From the NCBI RefSeq assembly GCF_002994635.1, contig NZ_PVNL01000044.1:62001-126000 (forward strand): a DNA stretch of 64,000 nucleotides, read 5' to 3'. The position numbers and the translations under genes were made by a program. The stretch is from Enhygromyxa salina (GTDB lineage Bacteria; Myxococcota_A; Polyangia; Nannocystales; Nannocystaceae). The notes beneath the pieces are model-generated. The model did no database searches and was not told where the DNA came from. It worked only from the letters and a program-made list of their open reading frames with translations. Shown here in pieces: positions 43,401 through 51,502 of this stretch; position 1 is the stretch's first letter, and each line of letters begins with the position of its first letter.

Positions 43401-43880
43401 TCAGCCACAGGCGGTGTCGGCCGCGTCCGCGCAGTCGTCACACAGGCCCTTGATCTGCACCTCGGTGTCGAGGTTGCGGACCGAGCGAGGGACTCGCTGG
43501 CCCGGGGCCGCGCGTAGCTCGAGGGTCGGCATGCACTCGACGGTCCCGCACTCGCTACACAAAAAGTGCGGGTGCTCGTGGCCTTTGCTGGTGCTCGAGC
43601 GCTTGACCGCGAACCGCCAGACGTGATCGCCGAGGTCCGTGCGGACCGCGAGGTCGGCCTCGGTCAGGGCAGTGAGGTTGCGAAACACGGTGGCCGGATC
43701 GCCGGCCGAGCCCGCGAGCTGCTCGACGATCTCCGCGTGCGACATCGGCCCCGTCGCGCTCAGGAGCGCGTCCATCACGGCCAGGCGCGCGCCGGTGATG
43801 CGCAAGCCGGCCTCGCGCAGCTGCTCGCGGACGCGCTGCTCGTGCTCGGCTCGGCGGGACTGGCTCGAACGGCGGGGCAT
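43401..43880 (-). CDS. Fur-family metal repressor, probably Zur
   Basis: A 159-residue Fur-family regulator. The winged helix spans about 15-85 (LREAGLRITGARLAVMDALL, then DPATVFRNLTALTEADL). Metal-site residues are in HEHPHFLCSECGTVEC (His101/103/105, Cys108/111), and the structural zinc pair is CDDC (147/150). I start at ATG 43880; the longer frame would cross the intergenic region. Fur, Zur, Mur and PerR share this fold; Zur is favoured because the matching operators control a His-rich lipoprotein and a TonB receptor, but iron or manganese sensing is not excluded. Confidence 0.85.
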   Translation of the reverse strand: MPRRSSQSRRAEHEQRVREQLREAGLRITGARLAVMDALLSATGPMSHAEIVEQLAGSAGDPATVFRNLTALTEADLAVRTDLGDHVWRFAVKRSSTSKGHEHPHFLCSECGTVECMPTLELRAAPGQRVPRSVRNLDTEVQIKGLCDDCADAADTACG

Positions 43881-44000
43881 CTGCGCCTGACAATAGCAAA
43901 AGCGCGGCTGGCCCGACACGTCGGGCCCAGGACCACGAGCCAGGCGCCGTCTCCAGGTGCCGCTTGACATGCTCGATTCGTCGCAACTATGTTCCGCCAT

Positions 44001-44675
44001 ATGCAATCAAATTGCAAGAAATTCAGCCTCGCTGGCGCGCTTCTCTCGTTGGTCGTCGGGCTGTCGGCCTGCGCCGGGGACGACCACGACGACCACGACG
44101 ACCACGACGACCACGACGACCACGGTCACGACGAGAACGAGGTCATCTCGCAGGTCGAGCTGAGCTTCACGCCCGACGGCGGCGGCGATGCCCTGGTGTT
44201 CTCGTTCGAGGATCCCGACGGCGACGGCGGGATGTCGGGCAGCGCCGAGCGCATCGAGCTGGCCGCGGGAACCAGCTACACGCTCTCGATCCGGTTCGTG
44301 AACGGGCTCGCTGACCCGGCCGAGGACATCACCGAAGAGGTCGCGGAAGAGGCCGAGGATCACTTCGTGTTCATCGTCGGCGACGTGTCCGGCCCCGCGT
44401 CGATGCCCGCGGCCGCGCTGCTCACCCACGCCTACGCGGACCTCGAGTCGGACTACGGCGACAACGCGGTCGGCGACGATCTGCCCGTCGGCCTCTCCAA
44501 CACGATCACGGCGGACACGGCGGGCATGGGCGAGTTCCGGGTGCTCCTCCGCCACCTTCCGGACGTCAACGACGTGCCCCAAAAATCTGCCGATCTCCCG
44601 CAGATGCTCGCCGACGGCGAGAGCCTCCCGGGCAGCGTCGATGTCGACGTCACGTTCGAGCTCCTGGTCCAGTGA
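44001..44675 (+). CDS. His/Asp-rich zinc-binding lipoprotein
   Basis: A 224-residue lipoprotein. From ATG 44001 the signal is short and basic (CKKFSLAGALLSLVVGLSAC); ATG 43989 would add four residues. Immediately after the lipid Cys comes a metal-binding stretch of five DDH units and HGHDE, encoded by a 9-bp tandem repeat. The rest is a beta-rich domain of about 170 residues (FTPDGGGDALVFSFEDPDGD and a C-terminal VDVDVTFELL). It probably scavenges zinc at the outer membrane for the TonB-dependent receptor encoded 47 bp downstream. The putative Zur site overlaps its start. Confidence 0.82.
   Translation: MQSNCKKFSLAGALLSLVVGLSACAGDDHDDHDDHDDHDDHGHDENEVISQVELSFTPDGGGDALVFSFEDPDGDGGMSGSAERIELAAGTSYTLSIRFVNGLADPAEDITEEVAEEAEDHFVFIVGDVSGPASMPAAALLTHAYADLESDYGDNAVGDDLPVGLSNTITADTAGMGEFRVLLRHLPDVNDVPQKSADLPQMLADGESLPGSVDVDVTFELLVQ
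44002..44016. promoter_or_regulatory. Putative Zur operator overlapping a start codon
   Basis: TGCAAT-CAA-ATTGCA overlaps the ATG at 44001, so its sequence is also read as the first codons of the His-rich lipoprotein. Repressor bound here would block both transcription and translation start. It is identical to the core of the 42294-42316 site. Confidence 0.75.
44079..44123. repeat. 9-bp tandem repeat encoding DDH units
   Basis: Five perfect copies of GACGACCAC in frame in the His-rich lipoprotein gene. Copy-number change here would alter the number of metal ligands without breaking the frame. Confidence 0.95.
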
Positions 44676-44722
44676 CCGCGGCCCATCGCTCGCGTTGACC
44701 TCTACCCCAATCGAGCCTGTCG

Positions 44723-47215
44723 TTGGTGTTCGTCCCTGTCCTCCTCGGCGCGCTGCTAGCTTCACCGCCGGTATCGCCAGCAGCGCCCGTGCCCGCCCCT
44801 GCCCAGAACTCTGAGGACGCGGGAGCGTGCACGCTCGTGTGGGAGGTCCTCGTCCTCGAGTCGGACACCGGCGAGGCGATCCCCAACGCGCAGCTGGCCC
44901 TGCGCGCGCCGGCCAACCCCAGCAGCCCGCGCCTACGCACCGAAGCCTTCCTACATACGAGGGCCGATGGGCGCGCGCGGGTGACTGGGCTGTGTCCGGG
45001 GCCGCTCCAGGTGACCGTGAGCAAGGCCGAGCACGACTCGCGCCGGGTCCACCTGGAGCTGTCGGCCGCGACGACCGAGAGCCTCGTCGAGCTCGACGCG
45101 CTCCACGGTCACCACGACGAGCGGGTGATCGTCGTCCACGACGACAGTGACCCGACGTTGGCGGCGAGCGAGTCGCTGTCGGGGGCCGAGCTCTCGCGGC
45201 GGCGCGGCGCGGGCCTGGCCGACGTGCTCACGGGCATCTCCGGGGTCTCGACCTTGCGCGGGACGGCCGGCGGGCTGGGCAAGCCGATCATCCGCGGCCA
45301 GTTCGGGCGCCGCAACATGATCGTGTTCGACCAGATCCGCCACGAGGGCCAGGAGTGGGGGATCGACCACGCCCCCGAGGTCGATCCGCAGGCGGCCGAT
45401 CGCGTCACGGTGATCAAGGGCGCGGGCACGACCCGGTTCGGTCCCGAGGCCGCCGGCGGAGTGGTCTTGCTCGAGCCGCGGCCGCTGCCGCGGACGCCGA
45501 GCCTCCGCGGAGAGGTCGGCGGGTTCGGCTACTCGAACCCGCTCGGGGGCGGCGGCTCGTTTCGCCTCGACTACGCGCCCAAGCGCGGCAAGGGCCTGGC
45601 GACCCGGGTCGAGGGCAACCTCGCCCGCCACCGCTCTGCGCTCACGCCCGACTACCCGCTCGACAACACGGGGTCGCTGACCTGGAACGTCGGCGCGCGG
45701 ATCGGCTACATCAGCGAGTCCATCGATGTCGAGGTCGGCTATCACCTCATGCGCCAGCAGCTGGGCATCTGCACCTGCCTGCAGATCTCCACGGCCGAAG
45801 AATTTCAGCGCAGCGTCGCGCTCGGCCAGCCGGTCGCCGTTGACGCGTATCGGGCCGACTTCGAGCTCGAGCGGCCGCGCCAGGAGATCTGGCATCACCT
45901 CGCCCTCGCCCGCACGCGGGTCGCCCTGGGCCACGCGGGCGAGCTGCACGCGACCTACTCGTACCAGTTCAACGATCGTCAGGAGTTTGCGATCGTGCGC
46001 GAGAGCGTCGTCGGGCCCCAGCTCGACTTCGGCCTTGCGACCCACTCGCTCGACCTTCGCTACGAGCACGCCGCGGTCGACCTGCGCCGCTGGACGCTGG
46101 TCGGGGCGCTGGGGGCAGGGCTGACCCAGCAACGCAACGAGTTCGAGTCCACGGCCAGCTTGGTGCCCGACTACGAGCAGTGGGGCTGGAGCGTCTACGA
46201 CATCGAGCGCTTCGTTCACGACCGTGTCGAGATCGAGTTTGGTGCCCGCTACGAAGGGCTGCATCGCAGCGCCGCGCTCGCGGAGCGCGACTACCTCGGG
46301 CAGCAAGCCGGCGGCCGGATCGACGCCGAGGCGTGCGAGCCCACCGCGGACAACGGCGGCACCTGCAAGCACTTGTTCAACACCGCCTCGGCGACCTTCG
46401 GGGTGCTCGGGCGGCCGATCCGGCGCGCGCGAGACTTCACGATTCGCGGGCAGCTCAATTCCTCGGCCCGGATCCCGGCGATCGACGAGCACTTCATGAA
46501 CGGGGCCGCGCCTTCGTTTCCAATGCTCGGCCTCGGTGACTCGCGGCTCGGAGTCGAGCGAACCTGGGGCGGGGAGCTGTCCGTGCAGTACGCTGGCGCG
46601 TGGTGGTTTGTCGAGGCCGCCGCGTTCTCGAGCTTCGTCGACGACTACATCTATTTCGTGGCCGAGCAGCAGGAGGGTCAGTGCGCGCCGCTGACCTGCA
46701 CGACCCGCGGGCCGTTTCCGGTGTTCGTGTTCCAGCCGACCAACGCGCTGTTCAACGGTGGCGAGGTTCGCTTCGACCTCCAGGCCCCGCGGATCCCGTT
46801 TGCCTTGGCCGGCAGCGCGGCGTGGGTGCGAGGCCACGACCTCGAGGCCGCCGGACCGCTCGCGTTCATGCCCGCCGATCGCTACTCGCTGACGGGCCGC
46901 TACCTGTTCCCCGACTCGCGCCTGACCACGCGCGCGTACCTCGAGCTCGGTGGGACCGTGGTGACCCGGCAGACCCGCTACCAGCCCGAGCTCGACTTTG
47001 CCCCGCCGCCGCCGGCCTATGTGTTGCTGGGCGCGGGTGCGGGGGTCGAGTTCTTGGGCGAGCGGGAGATCTATCGGTTGAGCGTGACCGGGACCAACCT
47101 GCTCAACATGCGCTACCGCGACTTCAACAGCCTGCTCCGGTATTTTGCGGATGAGCCGGGCTGGGGCCTGCAGCTGCGCTTCGCGGTCGACTTCGACGTG
47201 GCGCTGGGCAGCTGA
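44723..47215 (+). CDS. TonB-dependent outer-membrane receptor, probably zinc
   Basis: An 830-residue receptor. Signal peptide about 1-20 (TTG 44723 or GTG 44726 start), a carboxypeptidase-regulatory-like domain (about 35-115: VWEVLVLESDTGEAIPNAQL), a His-containing loop (HGHHDERVIVVHDD), then the plug (LADVLTGISGVSTLRGTAGG, KPIIRGQFGRRNMIVFDQIR, RVTVIKGAGTTRFGPEAAGG) and a 22-strand-type barrel to the end. It imports a ligand across the outer membrane using TonB energy. Position downstream of the His-rich lipoprotein and the Zur-like operator points to zinc, as for ZnuD; that is inference. A TonB box is not obvious. Confidence 0.9.
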   Translation: MVFVPVLLGALLASPPVSPAAPVPAPAQNSEDAGACTLVWEVLVLESDTGEAIPNAQLALRAPANPSSPRLRTEAFLHTRADGRARVTGLCPGPLQVTVSKAEHDSRRVHLELSAATTESLVELDALHGHHDERVIVVHDDSDPTLAASESLSGAELSRRRGAGLADVLTGISGVSTLRGTAGGLGKPIIRGQFGRRNMIVFDQIRHEGQEWGIDHAPEVDPQAADRVTVIKGAGTTRFGPEAAGGVVLLEPRPLPRTPSLRGEVGGFGYSNPLGGGGSFRLDYAPKRGKGLATRVEGNLARHRSALTPDYPLDNTGSLTWNVGARIGYISESIDVEVGYHLMRQQLGICTCLQISTAEEFQRSVALGQPVAVDAYRADFELERPRQEIWHHLALARTRVALGHAGELHATYSYQFNDRQEFAIVRESVVGPQLDFGLATHSLDLRYEHAAVDLRRWTLVGALGAGLTQQRNEFESTASLVPDYEQWGWSVYDIERFVHDRVEIEFGARYEGLHRSAALAERDYLGQQAGGRIDAEACEPTADNGGTCKHLFNTASATFGVLGRPIRRARDFTIRGQLNSSARIPAIDEHFMNGAAPSFPMLGLGDSRLGVERTWGGELSVQYAGAWWFVEAAAFSSFVDDYIYFVAEQQEGQCAPLTCTTRGPFPVFVFQPTNALFNGGEVRFDLQAPRIPFALAGSAAWVRGHDLEAAGPLAFMPADRYSLTGRYLFPDSRLTTRAYLELGGTVVTRQTRYQPELDFAPPPPAYVLLGAGAGVEFLGEREIYRLSVTGTNLLNMRYRDFNSLLRYFADEPGWGLQLRFAVDFDVALGS

Positions 47216-47227
47216 TCGCCGAGTGGC

Positions 47228-48157
47228 TCAGGGCCAGCCGCACAGTCCAGCGGCACAGGCCATCCCGGTCGGGCAAGTCTGGCCGCCCGCGCAGTCGAGG
47301 TGGCAGGCACCGATCGCTCCATCGGCACACACGGGCACCGCGTCGCCGTTTGGCGCGGGGTCGCATTCCGAAGCGTCGAAGCAGCCGGTGGTGCAGGTCC
47401 GGGTCTCGACGGCGCAGGTCACCGCCTGTCCGGATTCAAACCCGGCGCACTCGCCGATCGAGTCGCACGGCCCCGAGTACTGGCCACCGTCGGGCCACTC
47501 GGGGAGCTCCTCGATCGGCGGGTCCTCACCCGTGCCTCCGCCCGAACCGTCGCCGCAGGCCTGGTCCTCGCTCGCAAACACCATGCACGGCGCGAAGCCT
47601 TCGTAGAAACAGTTTGGCAGGAACTCTCCCCCGTCCCACTGCGACCGGCACGTGGTCCAGTAGTTTGACGAGGCGAGGTTCCTCGGCCCGCGCCGGACCT
47701 CGACGGCGCCCTCGGGCAGATCGACCTGCCGCCACTCGACGATGCCGCCCGCGAACACGTCGTAGGTGTTGTAGCCGGGGTCGCCGTAGAAGTCCTTGTC
47801 GATCCGATAGCGGCCGATCGTGCCGGCCGCGAGCTGCTCGTACCAGCACTCCGCCACGGCTTCGTAGCCAGCGATGCTCGCCGTGAAGCCCCCGCTGAGC
47901 GAGTAGTCCCAGACCTGGTACATGGCTTCGCAGGGGCCCGCGGCGGCGCACTCGAAGTAGGGCTCGACGTCCTCCGAGATGAACATCTCGTCCGCAGGGC
48001 ACTCGACCGGCTCGTCGTTGGTCTCGCCCTCGGTACCGGTCTCGGCGGAGCTCGACGAGTCAGCTTGCCCAGGGTCTTCACAGCCGAGCATCGTGAACAG
48101 CACGAGCAGCGCGAGACTGGGCTTGGACGAAATGTGGTGCACGCCTGGGGGTGCCAT
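47228..48157 (-). CDS. Cys-rich lipoprotein, unknown function
   Basis: A 309-residue lipoprotein (lipobox TMLGC). After an acidic Ser/Glu linker comes a domain of about 170 residues with seven or more Cys (ECPADEMFISEDVEPYFEC) and a Tyr-rich core, then a Pro/Gly linker and a C-terminal disulfide-rich module in which Cys recur every 5-10 residues (CDSIGECAGFESGQAVTC, CPTGMACAAGLC). This module is common in surface proteins of myxobacteria. No enzymatic motif is seen. Its stop is 12 bp from the converging TonB receptor stop. Confidence 0.8.
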   Translation of the reverse strand: MAPPGVHHISSKPSLALLVLFTMLGCEDPGQADSSSSAETGTEGETNDEPVECPADEMFISEDVEPYFECAAAGPCEAMYQVWDYSLSGGFTASIAGYEAVAECWYEQLAAGTIGRYRIDKDFYGDPGYNTYDVFAGGIVEWRQVDLPEGAVEVRRGPRNLASSNYWTTCRSQWDGGEFLPNCFYEGFAPCMVFASEDQACGDGSGGGTGEDPPIEELPEWPDGGQYSGPCDSIGECAGFESGQAVTCAVETRTCTTGCFDASECDPAPNGDAVPVCADGAIGACHLDCAGGQTCPTGMACAAGLCGWP

Positions 48158-48350
48158 TCAGGGGTGAGCCGATCAAGTGGGATTGTCTTTTTGCGCAGGC
48201 GGCTTCCCGGGCTCGCAGGCCGGGCGGCAGCTGGCCGCGGTCGGGGCGGCAAAGTCTGCGACCTCTCCACACATGCGCGACTTTGAACCAGTTTGCCGAA
48301 TCCCGGGTCGGTTGGTTTCTTTCGCCTCGACTACCAAGTAGAACGCGCGC

Positions 48351-50015
48351 ATGGGGAATCGAGCCTGGTTTCGGGAGACTGCGCTGTGTCTGGTTGGCGA
48401 AGTCTGGGCGCTGGGCGTTTGCCTGGCGCTGAGTCTCAGCGCGAGTGGTTGCGGCGATTCGACGGCTGATGACAGCCAGTTCGACTCGTTGACCACGGTT
48501 GGCCCGACCGGGGACGGCGACGCGACCGGGGACGGCGATGCAACCGGGGACGGAGACGGAGACCCGTCCGGAGACGGAGACCCGACCGGCGACGGAGACC
48601 CGACCGGCGACGGAGACCCGACCGGCGACGGTGATGGCGATCCGCCACCCGACCCGGCCTGTGAGTTCAGCGCGACCAGCGTCGACTGGTCACTGCCGCC
48701 CGGGCTGGTGACGGAGCAGCTCGACGAGACCTACGCGGCGTCGTCGGCACCGTGCAATCAAGGCGTGTATCGGGCCGTGACCATGGATCTCACCGGCGAC
48801 GCGCGCCCGGACCTCGTGGTCACGGATAACTGTGACATCGGCGGCGTGGGTACGACGCATTGGCTCGTGCACGAGAACACGGGCACGGGGTTCTCCGGGA
48901 CCGCGAGCTCGTGGTCGCTGCCGCCCGGGCTGGTGACGGAGCAGCTCGATGAGACCTACGCGGCGTCGTCGGCACCGTGCAATCAAGGGGTGTACCGGGC
49001 CGTGACCATGGATCTCACAGGCGACGGGCGGCCGGATCTCGTGGTCACGGATAACTGTGATATTGGCGGCGTGGGGACGTCCCATTGGCGCGTGCACGAG
49101 AACACGGGCACGGGGTTCTCCGGGACCGCGAGCTCGTGGTCGCTGCCGCCTGGGCTCTACGCGGAGCAGCTCGACGAGACCTACGCGGCGTCGTCGGCAC
49201 CGTGCAATCAAGGCGTGTATCGGGCCGTGACCATGGACATCACAGGCGACAAACGCCCAGATCTCGTGGTCACGGATAACTGTGATATCGGCGGCGTGGG
49301 TACGACACATTGGCTCGTGCACGAGAATACGGGCACGGGGTTCTCCGCGAACGCGAGCTCGTGGTCGCTGCCGCCTGGGCTCTACGCGGAGCAGCTCGAT
49401 GAGACCTACGCGGCATCGTCGGCACCGTGCGATCAAGGGGTGTATCGGGCCATCACGATGGATCTAAGTGGTGACGGGCGCCCGGATCTCGTGGTCACGG
49501 ACAACTGTGATATCGGCGGCGTGGGTACGACGCACTGGCGCGTGCACGAGAACACGGGCACGGGGTTCTCCGCGAACGCGAGCTCGTGGTCGCTGCCGCC
49601 CGGACTCTACGCGGAGCAGCTCGACGAGACCTACGCGGCGTCGTCGGCACCGTGCGATCAAGGGGTGTACCGGGCAGTGACGCTGAATGTGACGGGTGTC
49701 GGAGGCCCGGACCTCGTGGTCACGGATAACTGTGATGTCGGCGGCGTGGGCACGACACATTGGCTCGTGCACGAGAACACGGGCACGGGGTTCTCCGCGA
49801 ACGCGAGCTCGTGGTCGCTGCCGCCCGGGCTCTACGCGGAGCAGCTCGACGAGACCTACGCGGCGTCTTCGGCACCTTGCGACCAAGGGGTGTACCGGGC
49901 GGTGACGTTGAACTTGATGGGCAGCGCCGCTCCCGATCTCGTGGTCACTGATAACTGTGACATTGGCGGGGTCGGGACCACTCGCTGGCATGTCTACACC
50001 GCTGGTTGCGACTGA
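48351..50015 (+). CDS. Repeat lipoprotein with VCBS/FG-GAP-like units
   Basis: A 554-residue lipoprotein (lipobox SASGC). A GDGDPTGDGD linker (about 50-100) is followed by six tandem units of 75 residues, the last cut at 66. Each unit has WSLPPGL, ETYAASSAPC, a calcium-binding-like turn (MDLTGDGRPDLVVTDNCD) and HWLVHENTGTGFS. FG-GAP/VCBS repeats fold as blades of a beta-propeller, and six or seven blades would make a full ring; each unit carries two Cys. It is likely a surface or secreted protein. The GTG of another gene does not overlap, and it seems to be alone. Confidence 0.88.
   Translation: MGNRAWFRETALCLVGEVWALGVCLALSLSASGCGDSTADDSQFDSLTTVGPTGDGDATGDGDATGDGDGDPSGDGDPTGDGDPTGDGDPTGDGDGDPPPDPACEFSATSVDWSLPPGLVTEQLDETYAASSAPCNQGVYRAVTMDLTGDARPDLVVTDNCDIGGVGTTHWLVHENTGTGFSGTASSWSLPPGLVTEQLDETYAASSAPCNQGVYRAVTMDLTGDGRPDLVVTDNCDIGGVGTSHWRVHENTGTGFSGTASSWSLPPGLYAEQLDETYAASSAPCNQGVYRAVTMDITGDKRPDLVVTDNCDIGGVGTTHWLVHENTGTGFSANASSWSLPPGLYAEQLDETYAASSAPCDQGVYRAITMDLSGDGRPDLVVTDNCDIGGVGTTHWRVHENTGTGFSANASSWSLPPGLYAEQLDETYAASSAPCDQGVYRAVTLNVTGVGGPDLVVTDNCDVGGVGTTHWLVHENTGTGFSANASSWSLPPGLYAEQLDETYAASSAPCDQGVYRAVTLNLMGSAAPDLVVTDNCDIGGVGTTRWHVYTAGCD
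48687..50012. repeat. 225-bp tandem repeat, six copies
   Basis: Units start at 48687, 48912, 49137, 49362, 49587 and 49812 (last one 201 bp). They are nearly identical at the DNA level over long stretches; changes cluster around the PCNQ/PCDQ and the NLTGVG/DLSGDG positions. Such identity suggests recent amplification or gene conversion. Confidence 0.93.
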
Positions 50016-50033
50016 CTTGGGGTGTCGTTCAGC

Positions 50034-50520
50034 TTACCGATCGTGCTCGAGCGCCGTGAGCACCTCGAGCACGGTGTCGACCACTGGACGGTAGCGAGGA
50101 TTGTCCCCTACGTAGGCCCACGCGATCTTTCCCGATCGGTCGACCACCAGCGTGGCCGGCAACGCGATGTCCTTGCCCTCGTGCTCGACCCCCCACGCGC
50201 GGATCGTCGCGAGATCCGCGTCGCTGAGGATCGTGAAGTCGAGATTTAGCCGCTCGATCAGCGCGGCGTTGGTGGCGGGGTCGTCGACGACGATGGCGAC
50301 CACCGTGGCGTGATGGCTAGCGAACTGAGCCTTGGCGTCCTGCAGCCGCCCGAGCTGCTCTCGACAGTGTGGTCACCAATCGCCGCGGTAGAACACGACG
50401 ACCGCGGGGCCGCTCGCCAGCGTGTCGGCCAGGCTCACGCTGGTGCCGTCGGCGGCCGGGCGTGAACGCTGGGGCGCTCGAGCCGACCTTCAACGTGGTC
50501 GTGGCTTCAGATGCTGACAC
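50034..50520 (-). pseudogene. Peroxiredoxin-like gene with TGA at the active site and a frameshift
   Basis: The assembled protein is a complete AhpC/TSA-type peroxiredoxin of about 160 residues: N-terminus KVGSSAPAFT from GTG 50520, then PAADGTSVSLADTLASG in the next frame after a one-base shift near 50461, then VVVFYRGDW, a TGA at 50375-50373, PHCREQLGRLQ, and the C-terminal half (ILSDADLATIRAWGVEHEGK) to the stop. TGA stands exactly where the family has its catalytic Cys (DWCPxC). It may encode selenocysteine (a UxxC peroxiredoxin-like selenoprotein) or be a nonsense change; the frameshift favours a decaying gene or a sequence error. Confidence 0.6.
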
Positions 50521-50639
50521 CCGATTCTGGGACCGCCCAGTCGTTCACCGACGCCGAGGCCTACCTCGCGCCGCGCGTGAGCATCGACGACCCGGACGCA
50601 AGCCGTGAAGGTCCCGGTTGCGGTACACCGTGCCTGCGC

Positions 50640-51311
50640 TCATGGCTCGACCAGCCCGATTCGGATCGCGTGGCGGACCAGGTCGGCGACCGCGTGCGCG
50701 TCGAGCTTGCGCATCATCCGGGTCCGGTGGTTATCCACGGTCTTGGTGCTGATCGCCAACGCGACGCCGATCTGTCGGTTGGTGAGGCCCTGGCCGATCA
50801 GGCCCAGGATCTCGAGCTCGCGGTCGGTCAGCAGCGCTCGGCTGGTGCTCTGGGCCTGGATCACGGCGCCGCCTAGGGCCGCGCTGACGAAGGCGCGGTC
50901 CGCCACGACCGCCCGGATCGCGGCCAGGAGATCCGAGAATGCGTCGTCCTTGAGGACGATCGCCTGAGCGCCGTGGTCGAAGGCTCGGCGGGCGAGCTCG
51001 GGCGCGCGCAGGGCCGTCAACACGACGATGCGGAGCTCGCCGAGATCGGCTTGGGCGAGCGCCGCGGCGACCTCGAGCCCGGTGCGTCGGGGCATCGAGA
51101 TGTCGAGCACGGCCACGGTCGGGCGCACGCGCGCGATGGTCTCGAGCGCTTCGTCCCCGTCCGCGCAGGTGGCCGCGACGGTCAGGTCGGGCTCGCAGTC
51201 GAGCAGCCGCGCGAGCGCTTCTCGGACGAGCTGGTGATCGTCGGCGAGCACGACGCGAATCGGTGCAGGATCGGCTGCTGCTTGGGCCACACCCGATTGT
51301 GTCTTCCGCAC
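50640..51311 (-). CDS. NarL/FixJ-type response regulator
   Basis: A 223-residue two-domain regulator from GTG 51311 (GTG 51290 is an alternative). The receiver (about 18-135) has the acidic pair in VVLADDHQLVREAL, phospho-acceptor Asp in VAVLDISMPRRTG, Thr in VVLTALRAPE and Lys in AIVLKDDAF. The LuxR-type helix-turn-helix follows (LTDRELEILGLIGQGLTNRQ, then IGVALAISTKTVDNHRTRMM). No partner kinase is adjacent. It diverges from the RiPP precursor gene 191 bp away, so it is a candidate regulator of that cluster. Confidence 0.93.
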   Translation of the reverse strand: MRKTQSGVAQAAADPAPIRVVLADDHQLVREALARLLDCEPDLTVAATCADGDEALETIARVRPTVAVLDISMPRRTGLEVAAALAQADLGELRIVVLTALRAPELARRAFDHGAQAIVLKDDAFSDLLAAIRAVVADRAFVSAALGGAVIQAQSTSRALLTDRELEILGLIGQGLTNRQIGVALAISTKTVDNHRTRMMRKLDAHAVADLVRHAIRIGLVEP

Positions 51312-51502
51312 GGCGCCTCGATCATGCCCGCGGGGCCGGCCTCACTAGGGTGTTCACCTCAGTCCGACACGGGTCCAATGCCTCAACGCGATCCATGCAA
51401 ACCCTCCATCCCGCCTCGATCGGAGGGGTGCTACTCCGACAAGCGTTCACTCGAGCTCGTCGTCGATCGTCGCCATCGAGGCTCGAGGAGCGTACCCAGA
51501 TC

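Noticed and set aside
44951..46837. Minus-strand frame of 628 codons opposite the TonB receptor
   Set aside because: It lies opposite plug and barrel motifs that are unmistakable on the plus strand.
48690..49991. Minus-strand repetitive frames across the 225-bp repeats
   Set aside because: The repeat period keeps antisense frames open; the plus frame has a signal peptide and calcium-binding turns.
48687..50012. Regular direct repeats as a possible CRISPR array
   Set aside because: Units are 225 bp, contiguous, without spacers, and coding.
50511..50640. Short plus-strand frame between the peroxiredoxin and the response regulator
   Set aside because: It overlaps the peroxiredoxin start, lacks a start signal and continues into antisense of the regulator.
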